10,159 nt of DNA from Deltaproteobacteria bacterium (GTDB lineage: Bacteria > Desulfobacterota > DSM-4660 > Desulfatiglandales > HGW-15): the NCBI GenBank assembly GCA_016929815.1, contig JAFGIC010000299.1, positions 1-10,159 of the forward strand. The letters run 5' to 3'. Made by a program: the position numbers and the translations under genes. Below the pieces are notes generated by a model, which was not told the DNA's origin, did no database searches, and worked only from the letters and a program-made list of their open reading frames with translations. This document shows positions 1 to 6,494 of the stretch, one piece after another (the stretch's first letter is position 1; the number at the start of each line of letters is the position of its first letter).

Positions 1-16
1 CGGGTTGCTGAAAAAA

Positions 17-69
17 GGGGCATAGATCTTAAAAATATACTTTATAATTTCTTATGGACACTATGCCCC
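17..69. repeat. 9-bp perfect inverted repeat with AT-rich spacer
   Basis: GGGGCATAG at 17-25 is the exact reverse complement of CTATGCCCC at 61-69, with a 35-nt AT-rich spacer. The repeat lies just upstream of the small beta-rich ORF. It could be a long-looped hairpin, an operator, or the remnant end of an insertion element. Nothing in the sequence decides between these. Confidence 0.5.
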
Positions 70-83
70 ACTGATGCATCTGA

Positions 84-461
84 CTCTGGCACACCTATTG
101 CTTTTTGTTCTATCCAACCCAGGTTGTCAAGACACTGAATTATTTCGGGACATGGACAGGTCCGGTTGTCTCCCAAAGCGAATATGTTAACGGGGACCAA
201 TTCACCATGTCCTTAATCAATAATGGCGGCAAGGTTATCGGTACCTTTTCAGATTCTATGGGTTATTTTTATAACACGGAAATGACAGATATATCCCTGG
301 AAGGAAATGCCCTGAAATTTTCCGTGACAGCCGTGTCGAGTCAGGGAAACTACCCGGTGTATTTTTCGGGTACGTTCTCCGAAGACTATAAGGAGTACGC
401 ATTATCCTTTAATGTTGGTTCGGTTCAGATAGACGGAACTGCGATGATGAAGAAATCATAA
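84..461 (+). CDS. Small beta-rich protein of unknown function, 5' end doubtful
   Basis: The reading frame is open from 84 (just after an in-frame TGA) to the TAA at 459-461. The only plausible initiator is TTG at 105, giving 118 residues, and it has no convincing Shine-Dalgarno. The product alternates short polar and aromatic strands with glycines. It begins a domain-like stretch at GTWTGPV (about residues 15-21), later shows FSGTF, and ends in a lysine pair. This resembles small secreted beta-barrel or beta-sandwich lipoprotein domains, but I recognise no family. No signal peptide is encoded in this frame. A hydrophobic stretch ending in GC is encoded from ATG 74 in another frame, so the gene may be frameshifted or 5'-truncated. 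The coding nature of the main body is moderately supported; the start is not. Confidence 0.5.
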   Translation, partial: LWHTYCFLFYPTQVVKTLNYFGTWTGPVVSQSEYVNGDQFTMSLINNGGKVIGTFSDSMGYFYNTEMTDISLEGNALKFSVTAVSSQGNYPVYFSGTFSEDYKEYALSFNVGSVQIDGTAMMKKS

Positions 462-508
462 AATCAGTGTAGAACAGATCCGTCTCATCCTTTAAGACAG
501 GGACTTGC

Positions 509-533
509 ACCCCCTTTTAATGCAAGAGGGGGT
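509..533 (+). terminator. Strong GC-rich hairpin after the small ORF
   Basis: ACCCCCTTTT (509-518) pairs with AAGAGGGGGT (524-533) over 10 bp, including one G-T pair, around a 5-nt loop. It sits 48 bp downstream of the stop codon at 461. The bases that follow are AU-rich (ATCATAT) but form no clean U-run, so it could be a weak terminator or an mRNA 3'-end stabiliser. Confidence 0.42.
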
Positions 534-853
534 ATCATATAACCTTATTGTTTGCCGCATACTTAAATGACAGAGAACATTATGAATCAATGTAAATCAT
601 CAGCAGGAAGCCAATATTTTTTCATGGCAGCAGGTGTGGCATACTTCTGGGCACCGGACTGGAAAAGACTCACTGGTTTTCAAACTTCCACCCTTGGCAG
701 CACGGCATGTTGTAACTGCCGGCATGAAGTTGGCGATCAGCCAATATCTTCATCTCTTTGTTCTGATCAAGACTGCACGGGAAAAGACCACTAAATATCA
801 TGGAAGATATTATTATATGTGGTGAATAGGCTATAGTTTTAGAAGTGTCCGTC
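534..853. other. Gene-poor stretch, possible decayed coding DNA
   Basis: No convincing gene was found. Two overlapping plus-strand ORFs (567-794 and 634-825) compete with each other, are rich in Cys, His and Trp, and lack ribosome binding sites. On the minus strand a 43-codon ORF (670-801) reads ADRQLHAGSYNM. A frameshift would join it to a second short frame ending near 590. The order of motifs vaguely recalls the last strands of FlgD-like or sorting-type Ig domains, which would make this a gene relic. That reading is speculative. Confidence 0.3.
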
Positions 854-934
854 CATAAATGTAAAACACCAGTGACCTACACAATTGACAGAATTAATGT
901 TTCGTCAAAAGTGTCTGACACTGGTATATTTATG
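854..934. repeat. Split inverted repeat around a GTGTCTGACAC palindrome
   Basis: CATAAAT (854-860) and ACCAGTG (868-874) recur as their reverse complements in CACTGGT (919-925) and ATTTATG (928-934). The right arm also carries the 11-bp palindrome GTGTCTGACAC at 911-921. The arms are imperfect: the left has seven bases between its two blocks and the right only two. This looks like a REP or MITE-type intergenic palindrome rather than a promoter element. Confidence 0.5.
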
Positions 935-961
935 CCTTGTGCCTTGCGCCTTGAGCCTTGC
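934..961. repeat. Four tandem copies of heptamer GCCTTGN
   Basis: GCCTTGT, GCCTTGC, GCCTTGA and GCCTTGC follow each other without gaps at 934-940, 941-947, 948-954 and 955-961. Only the seventh base varies. The array abuts the inverted repeat on its left and stops 5 bp before the queG stop codon. It is too short to call a VNTR with certainty, but slippage-driven length variation is plausible. Confidence 0.75.
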
Positions 962-966
962 ACCCC

Positions 967-1887
967 TTATGGCCCTGAGTGAAGTCGAAGGGCTGCGCCT
1001 AATGCCATTATATTCCCCTTGATCTTTTCAAGACCTGCCCTCTTTAAGGCGGTTTTACCGAACCTTTCGGTGAATTCATCTTCCTGCATGTTCAGTATTT
1101 CATGGGAAGAAGGGAGTATTGTTTCCGTTTTGTTATCCTGTGAATTGAATGGACACGCCTCCTGGCACCTGTCGCACCCGAAGAAACAGTCGCCCATGAC
1201 TTTGCCTTCCTCGGGACCGATCTGTCCCTTGTATTCGATGGTCAGGTATGACAGGCATCTGGAGGCGTCAATGGAAAAAGGGCCTTCGAGGGCGCCCGTC
1301 GGGCATGCATCAAGGCACCTTGTGCAAGAACCGCACTGGCTGTCCATTTCCTGAGCAGGCTCGAACTCCAGCGGTATGGAGGTAAATATCTCGGCAAGAT
1401 AAAAGTATGATCCTGCGCCGGGGATAATAAGCATATTATTTTTTCCTATAAAGCCTATACCGCTGGAATATGCAATGCTCCTCTCAAGCAGAGGGGCGGA
1501 ATCAATGCATATTCTTGTGAGACATCCACTGTCATATGACTTAAGGACATTCACTACCTCTTTGCAGAGCTTTTTTAGCCTTTTGTGATAATCATCCTGG
1601 TCCGGGCATGTGTACCTGGAGACGGTCAAACCATCGGCGGTGAAGGGTTTAACGCTCGGATACGGATATGCAAGAGAGATGATAGTAGTGCATCCGGGAA
1701 GCAGGAGCCACGGATTCTTTCGTATAAAGAGGTTTTTTTCAAGCCAGGCCATGTCGGCGTTTTTATGTCCGGCCAGCCATGACGTGAATTTTTCAATGAA
1801 AACGGGTCTCCTCGGGGATGAAAAACCGATGGCGATAAAGCCCAGGGCAACGGCTTCATGTTTGATTCTTTCAGTCAGGTACTTCAA
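967..1887 (-). CDS. queG: Epoxyqueuosine reductase QueG
   Basis: QueG reduces epoxyqueuosine to queuosine at the wobble base of tRNAs with GUN anticodons, using cobalamin and two [4Fe-4S] clusters in the cytoplasm. The 306-residue product shows the N-terminal cobalamin-binding region, the CIDSAPLLER segment (127-136) with D129 at the expected proton-donor position, and GIGFIGKNNMLI after it. It then has a ferredoxin pair: C185, C188, C191, C195 followed by P, and C211, C238, C241, C245 followed by P. C234 is an extra cysteine. It lacks the C-terminal HEAT-like extension of longer homologues (about 380 residues in E. coli), as many short QueGs do. The start is TTG at 1887, 10 bp after map, with GGAAA as a weak ribosome site. 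It is the last gene of the valS-nadC-map-queG operon. The final eight residues come from a palindromic repeat, so the natural C-terminus may have been altered. Confidence 0.93.
   Translation of the reverse strand: MKYLTERIKHEAVALGFIAIGFSSPRRPVFIEKFTSWLAGHKNADMAWLEKNLFIRKNPWLLLPGCTTIISLAYPYPSVKPFTADGLTVSRYTCPDQDDYHKRLKKLCKEVVNVLKSYDSGCLTRICIDSAPLLERSIAYSSGIGFIGKNNMLIIPGAGSYFYLAEIFTSIPLEFEPAQEMDSQCGSCTRCLDACPTGALEGPFSIDASRCLSYLTIEYKGQIGPEEGKVMGDCFFGCDRCQEACPFNSQDNKTETILPSSHEILNMQEDEFTERFGKTALKRAGLEKIKGNIMALGAALRLHSGP
972..993. repeat. Short palindromic repeat forming the queG 3' end
   Basis: GCCCT (972-976) pairs with AGGGC (989-993) around GAGTGAAGTCGA. From general knowledge, the motif CCCTTCGACTTCGCTCAGGG and close variants recur as an intergenic palindrome in many bacterial genomes; this copy differs by one base from that form. 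Here it is read through by queG, encoding residues 299-306 on the minus strand. Confidence 0.6.
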
Positions 1888-1897
1888 TTGATTTCCG

Positions 1898-2809
1898 TTA
1901 TTTCAAAATCGGTTCATCCAGATCATAGGGCGTCAGACATTCATAACCGTTTTCGGTGATCAGGATGGTCTGCTCAAACTGGGCCGAAAGGGAACCATCG
2001 TTGGTAACGGCGGTCCATCGGTCCGGGAGGATATGCAGTTCCTTTTTCCCGAGATTGATCATCGGCTCTATCGTGAATACCATTCCCGGGATCAGTACTA
2101 TGCCGCGTCCCTGAACGCCGTAATGGGGAACCTGGGGTGCCTCATGAAAATCAAGGCCCACGCCGTGGCCAACGAATTCCCTTACAACCGAGCAGCCCCT
2201 GGCTTCGGCGTATCTCTGTATTGCCCATCCGATATCGCCGAGCCTGTTGCCGGGTTTAGACATTGAGAGTCCTGCCTTAAGACTTTCCCTGGCCACGCTG
2301 ACTATCTTTTTTGCACCTTCTGAGGGAGTGCCCACGAAAAAGGTCTTGTTGGCGTCTGCATAATATCCGTTAAGTATAGGCGTGACATCAATATTGACTA
2401 TATCTCCATCCTTTAAGATGCTCTCCCCCGGGATGCCGTGGCATATGACATCGTTTACAGATACACACACGCTTTTGGGATAACCCCTGTAGTTAAGTGG
2501 TGCTGGTATGGCGCCGTTTTTGATTGTAAATTCATGAACCAGGGTATTTATATCGTCCGTCTTTACGCCTGGCTTAATATGACGTTCAACCAAGTCAAGG
2601 GTATCGACGGTGAGCCTGCCGGCACGCCTTATGCCCTCTATGTCCTTTTCATTCTTAAGTCTGATATTATATTTTTTCAGATAGGTTTCGATGATATCCT
2701 GGGTAACCTTCGGTCTGATCGGGATGTCCTTTCCCATGCAGCAGTTTTTGTATTTAAGCCCGCTGCCGCAAGGGCACGGGTCATTCCGTCCTGGTCGCAT
2801 ATTTTTCAT
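1898..2809 (-). CDS. map: Type I methionine aminopeptidase with N-terminal SEC-C motif
   Basis: This cytosolic dimetal enzyme removes the initiator Met from nascent proteins. The 303-residue product carries the full type I ligand set: H124 (substrate-facing, in CHGIPG), D141, D152, H215, E248 and E279, with H222 also conserved. Ahead of the catalytic core, residues 5-26 form a zinc-binding SEC-C motif with C12, C14, C23 and C24, the same motif that ends many SecA proteins and is linked to ribosome or SecB contact. The start is ATG 2809, separated from the nadC stop by one base, with AAGGA provided by the last nadC codons. A second ATG three codons downstream would still keep the motif. The SEC-C arrangement is known among bacterial MetAPs, so it is a subtype rather than a new fusion. 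Position between nadC and queG suggests cotranscription and translational coupling. Confidence 0.97.
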   Translation of the reverse strand: MKNMRPGRNDPCPCGSGLKYKNCCMGKDIPIRPKVTQDIIETYLKKYNIRLKNEKDIEGIRRAGRLTVDTLDLVERHIKPGVKTDDINTLVHEFTIKNGAIPAPLNYRGYPKSVCVSVNDVICHGIPGESILKDGDIVNIDVTPILNGYYADANKTFFVGTPSEGAKKIVSVARESLKAGLSMSKPGNRLGDIGWAIQRYAEARGCSVVREFVGHGVGLDFHEAPQVPHYGVQGRGIVLIPGMVFTIEPMINLGKKELHILPDRWTAVTNDGSLSAQFEQTILITENGYECLTPYDLDEPILK

Positions 2810-2810
2810 T

Positions 2811-3665
2811 TTATTGTTCCTTGTCTTTTAGGATTATCTCAAGGCTGAGGTCCACGGCCTTTGCAGAGTGGGTGATTGCCCCTATGGATATAAAATCCAC
2901 CCCTGTTTCAGCTATTTCACGAATGTTCCCGAGTGTTACCCCGCCGGAGACCTCAACAGGGACCTTGCGGTTAATCATCTGTACGGCCTGTTTAAGGATA
3001 TCGATCCTCATGTTGTCAAGAAGGATGATATCCGCGCCTGAATCAAGGGCCTCCTGGACCTGGCTAAGGGTCTCCGTTTCGACCTCCACCTTTAAGGTGT
3101 GGGGTGCGTTGAGCCTGGCGAGGCTTACTGCATCTTTTATGGATCCTGCGGCGGCGATATGGTTATCTTTTATAAGGATGCCGTCGAAGAGGCCGCTACG
3201 ATGATTGAAGCCTCCGCCCATCCTGACTGAATATTTATCCAGTGACCTGAGTCCTGGAACGGTTTTTCTTGTGTCAAGTATTCTGGCCCTGTTCGGCCTT
3301 GAATTTGCGACATATTCGCTTGTAAGGGTTGCTATCCCGCTCATCCTCTGAATAAAGTTTAGGGCTGTGCGCTCGGCCTTGAGCATAGGCGCCAGCCTTC
3401 CGGAAATTCGGCATATGGTATCTCCCGAAGAGACGTCGGCGCCGTCGTGATACATGTATTCAAATTCCAGATCCGGATCAAGCAATGTGAATACCATGCT
3501 GAAGACCGGAAGTCCGGCGAGGATGAATTTTTCCCTGGACACAAGGGATGCAATCCCCTTAGCGTGGGGGTCGATTATGGAATCCGTGGTAATGTCCCCG
3601 GGACCGATATCCTCCTCAAGGGCCTTTTGAATTATACCGTCAATATTCAATAGATCGTTAATCAT
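2811..3665 (-). CDS. nadC: Quinolinate phosphoribosyltransferase (carboxylating)
   Basis: NadC converts quinolinate and PRPP to nicotinate mononucleotide, CO2 and pyrophosphate, the step where de novo NAD synthesis joins the common pathway. The 284-residue length is normal. Visible family motifs are EEDIGPGDITTD near the N-terminus, R99 in ERTALN, DTRKT (131-135), H155-R156 in GGGFNHRSG, K166 in IKDNH, E195 in VEVET, D217 in LLDNM and SGGV (240-243). These cover the substrate-binding basic residues and the barrel core. The ATG at 3665 overlaps the valS stop by 8 bp and has a strong GGAGG six bases upstream, inside the end of valS, so translation is very likely coupled. No nadA or nadB lies in this window, so those steps must be encoded elsewhere. 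Confidence 0.97.
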   Translation of the reverse strand: MINDLLNIDGIIQKALEEDIGPGDITTDSIIDPHAKGIASLVSREKFILAGLPVFSMVFTLLDPDLEFEYMYHDGADVSSGDTICRISGRLAPMLKAERTALNFIQRMSGIATLTSEYVANSRPNRARILDTRKTVPGLRSLDKYSVRMGGGFNHRSGLFDGILIKDNHIAAAGSIKDAVSLARLNAPHTLKVEVETETLSQVQEALDSGADIILLDNMRIDILKQAVQMINRKVPVEVSGGVTLGNIREIAETGVDFISIGAITHSAKAVDLSLEIILKDKEQ

Positions 3666-6306
3666 TAATTTCCTCCAAAAAATTGAGGTTCTTGTGCAGT
3701 TTTTCCAGCTTTGTATTCATGCCCTGGACCTTCTCCTTGACCTTTTCTACAATATCGTCCGGCGCGTTATCCAGAAACGCGCTGCTGGTCAATTTCTTAG
3801 CGTCCTTCTCCATGTCCTTTTCTATCCTGGCGATCTCTTTCCTGATACGGTTCCTCTCCTCGTCAAAATCAATGATCCCCTTCAGAAGCACATGGATCTG
3901 GTTATGTCCGAGCACTGTAGTAACCGATGCCTCGGGCTTTATCACATGTTTTTTTATTTCTATTGAACCTGCCTTTACCAGATTGCGGATATGGCTGAAA
4001 TTTTCTTTTATTATACCGGCATCCTTTTCATCGGGTATCTCCATGAGTATATCAATCTTCTTGGAAGGATGTATATTCATCTCTCCCCTGATGTTTCTCA
4101 CGCCCGAGATAGCGCCCATAACAAGTTCCATCTCTTCAAGCGCCTTATTGTCGGAGAGAAATTCGGAGGACTGCGGAAACGGGGCGATCATGATGCTCCC
4201 GTTAACGCCCGGCATCCTCTGCCATATATCTTCAGTAACAAAGGGTATGAAGGGATGCAGGAGTCTCAGGACACCCGTAAGGACCTCCTTCAGGGTGGTC
4301 TGAACGGACATCTTCATGGATTTATCCTCTCCGTAGAGCCATTCCTTGGCCATTTCAATGTACCAGTCGCAGAATTCATGCCACACGAACTGATAACAGA
4401 TGCCTGCCGCGTCGTTAAAGCGGTAATCGTCCAGGGCCTGCCCGACTTCATCGCTTATCTTTCCAAGCCTTGTCAGTATCCACCTGTCGGGAAGTGATCG
4501 GACCGCGGGTTCGGCGCTTGAAACGCCCGTTTCATCCAGGTTCATGAGCACAAATCGGGACGAGTTCCATATCTTGTTTACAAAGTGCCTGTAGCCTTCT
4601 ATCCTGTCTTCCGAGAGCTTAACGTCCCTTCCCTGTGCGGCGAATGCGGCAAGGGTGAATCTGAATGCGTCCGTGCCTGACTGCTCAATCACCTCAAGGG
4701 GATCAATGACGTTTCCCTTTGACTTGCTCATCTTCTTGCCCTCGGCGTCCCTGACAAGGGCGTGAATATAGACATCCCTGAAGGGGACATCGCCCATGAA
4801 ATGAAGCCCCATCATCATCATCCTTGCGACCCAGAAAAACAGGATGTCAAAACCGGTTATCAGTGTTGATGTCGGGTAAAAGGTCTTAAGCGCCTCAGTC
4901 CTGTCAGGCCAGCCCAATGTGGAGAAGGGCCAGAGCGCGGAGCTGAACCAGGTGTCGAGGACATCGGTTTCCTGCCTCAGATTAGCGCTGCCGCACTCGC
5001 ATCTTTCAGGCGTCTCCTTTGCAACAAGGACCCTGCCGCAGTCGTCACAGTACCATGCAGGTATGCGGTGGCCCCACCATATCTGTCTGGATATGCACCA
5101 GTCCCTGATATTCTTCATCCAGTCAAAATATACGTTTTCCCAGGTTGACGGTATTATCCTCGTCATGCCGGTCTTTACCGCATCTACGGCCTTTTCAGCC
5201 AGGGGCGCTATCCTGACGAACCACTGTTTCGAAAGCAAGGGCTCGATCATTGTCTTGCACCGGTAACAATGGCCCGTGGCATTCCGGTAAGGCTCGACCT
5301 TTTCAAGGAGCCCTCCGGCCTTGAGGTCCTCCAGTATCTTTTCACGGCATTCAAACCTGTCCATTCCCTTGTATATCCCGGCCATGTCGTTCATCCTGCC
5401 GTCTTCATCGATCACCTTTATCCTTTCGAGACCATGCCTGTTTCCTATCTCAAAGTCGTTGGCGTCATGGGCAGGGGTTACCTTCAGTGCGCCGGTGCCG
5501 AAGGATTTATCAACATAACCGTCAAAGATTATCGGTATAGGCCTGTTAAGTATCGGCAGAAGAACATTTAAACCCCTGTGGGAGGCATACCGTTCATCAT
5601 CCGGGTTGACCGCTACCGCAGTATCTCCGAGAAGGGTTTCAGGCCTTGTGGTGGCAACGACCACGCCTCCTTTGCCGTCCTGATAGGGATACCTGATATG
5701 ATATAAAAAGCTGTCCCTTTCTTCATGCTCCACCTCGAGATCGGCAAGGGCTGTATGGCACCTGGGACACCAGTTTATGATATAGTCGCCCCTGTATATG
5801 AGGCCCTTTTCATAAAGGTTTACAAAGACCTCTTTTACCGCCCTTGAGAGGCCTTCATCCATGGTGAACCTCTCTCTGCTCCAGTCGCAGGAACTTCCAA
5901 GTTTCTTAAGCTGGTTTATGATGATGCCGCCATATTTCGCGCGCCATTCCCAGACCATTTCAATAAATTTATCCCTGCCGACGGTATGGCGGTCTTTCCC
6001 TTCCTCGGCCAGTGATCTTTCCACGACATTCTGTGTCGCTATTCCCGCGTGATCTGTCCCGGGCTGCCAAAGGACATTAAACCCCTTCATCCTTTTATAC
6101 CTGCACAGGATATCCTGGAGTGTATTGTTGAGGGCATGACCCATGTGAAGCACGCCTGTGACATTAGGCGGCGGGATTACAATACAGAACGGAGGTTTGT
6201 CGGATTTATCATCAGCCCTGAAAAGGCCATTCTCCTCCCAGTATTTATACCATTTAGCTTCCACGTCCTTTGGTGAATAACCTTTTGGGATGCTGTCGTT
6301 GTCCAT
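3658..6306 (-). CDS. valS: Valyl-tRNA synthetase
   Basis: ValS charges tRNA-Val and edits threonine mischarged to it, in the cytoplasm. The 882-residue protein has the class I signatures HMGH (54-57, after PPPNVTG) and KMSKS (525-529). The CP1 editing domain shows TTRPET (219-224) and TPAHDANDFEIG (277-288), with the conserved editing aspartate at 281. Cysteine pairs C180/C183, C347/C350, C420/C423 and C436/C438 look like zinc-binding knuckles. The anticodon-binding region follows, and the last 65 or so residues form the Lys/Glu-rich coiled-coil tRNA arm typical of bacterial ValRS. The start at ATG 6306 has AGGAG at 6316-6320. It is the first gene of the four-gene minus-strand operon, with a terminator-like hairpin between it and the upstream acidic-protein gene. 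No T-box leader motif is visible. The gene appears intact and unremarkable. Confidence 0.99.
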   Translation of the reverse strand: MDNDSIPKGYSPKDVEAKWYKYWEENGLFRADDKSDKPPFCIVIPPPNVTGVLHMGHALNNTLQDILCRYKRMKGFNVLWQPGTDHAGIATQNVVERSLAEEGKDRHTVGRDKFIEMVWEWRAKYGGIIINQLKKLGSSCDWSRERFTMDEGLSRAVKEVFVNLYEKGLIYRGDYIINWCPRCHTALADLEVEHEERDSFLYHIRYPYQDGKGGVVVATTRPETLLGDTAVAVNPDDERYASHRGLNVLLPILNRPIPIIFDGYVDKSFGTGALKVTPAHDANDFEIGNRHGLERIKVIDEDGRMNDMAGIYKGMDRFECREKILEDLKAGGLLEKVEPYRNATGHCYRCKTMIEPLLSKQWFVRIAPLAEKAVDAVKTGMTRIIPSTWENVYFDWMKNIRDWCISRQIWWGHRIPAWYCDDCGRVLVAKETPERCECGSANLRQETDVLDTWFSSALWPFSTLGWPDRTEALKTFYPTSTLITGFDILFFWVARMMMMGLHFMGDVPFRDVYIHALVRDAEGKKMSKSKGNVIDPLEVIEQSGTDAFRFTLAAFAAQGRDVKLSEDRIEGYRHFVNKIWNSSRFVLMNLDETGVSSAEPAVRSLPDRWILTRLGKISDEVGQALDDYRFNDAAGICYQFVWHEFCDWYIEMAKEWLYGEDKSMKMSVQTTLKEVLTGVLRLLHPFIPFVTEDIWQRMPGVNGSIMIAPFPQSSEFLSDNKALEEMELVMGAISGVRNIRGEMNIHPSKKIDILMEIPDEKDAGIIKENFSHIRNLVKAGSIEIKKHVIKPEASVTTVLGHNQIHVLLKGIIDFDEERNRIRKEIARIEKDMEKDAKKLTSSAFLDNAPDDIVEKVKEKVQGMNTKLEKLHKNLNFLEEIND
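3672..3676 (-). promoter_or_regulatory. nadC ribosome binding site inside valS
   Basis: GGAGG on the minus strand lies 6 nt before the nadC ATG and within the last codons of valS. It fixes the nadC start and supports coupling across the 8-bp overlap. Confidence 0.85.
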
Positions 6307-6386
6307 TCCTGAATGCTCCTGAAATATTTTTTATCCGCCAGCAGGCGAATTCAGATTTAATAAAATCAGATAAAATAATATAAATG
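6307..6386 (-). promoter_or_regulatory. AT-rich leader of the valS operon
   Basis: Between the hairpin and the valS start the minus strand is very AT-rich, with several TATATT/TATTAT-like blocks, then a small CGCC-AGCA-GGCG palindrome (about 6337-6348) and the valS ribosome site AGGAG. The operon promoter is expected here or just upstream, but I cannot choose a single -35/-10 pair. Confidence 0.3.
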
Positions 6387-6416
6387 AAAAGGGGGCACAA
6401 TTAAGCCAGCCCCCTT
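6387..6416 (-). terminator. Rho-independent terminator upstream of valS
   Basis: On the minus strand AAGGGGGC (6409-6416) pairs with GCCCCCTT (6389-6396) over 8 bp around a 12-nt loop. TTTT covers 6387-6390, two of its bases lying in the stem, and an AT-rich run follows. It lies about 80 bp after the acidic-protein gene and about 80 bp before valS. It most simply ends the upstream transcript; an attenuator for valS is a less likely alternative. Confidence 0.7.
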
Positions 6417-6494
6417 AAGAAAACTATGCATGTACCTTTTTATTGCTTATAGACTTTTGGCCATAAAAATCCGGTTATGAAAAATAAAAACGGA

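Noticed and set aside
1..138. Open frame from the window edge to TGA 136-138 (45 codons), possible C-terminus of an upstream gene
   Set aside because: The residue mix is unremarkable, it overlaps the other frames, and 45 open codons at an edge can arise by chance. More sequence to the left is needed to judge it.
567..825. Two overlapping plus-strand ORFs (75 and 63 codons)
   Set aside because: Neither has a ribosome binding site, composition is atypical (many Cys, Trp and His), and they conflict with each other.
3683..4497. Long plus-strand ORFs opposite valS (up to 206 codons)
   Set aside because: They are antisense shadows of valS; their Ser/Phe/Ile-rich composition is what the reverse of a charged coiled-coil gene gives.
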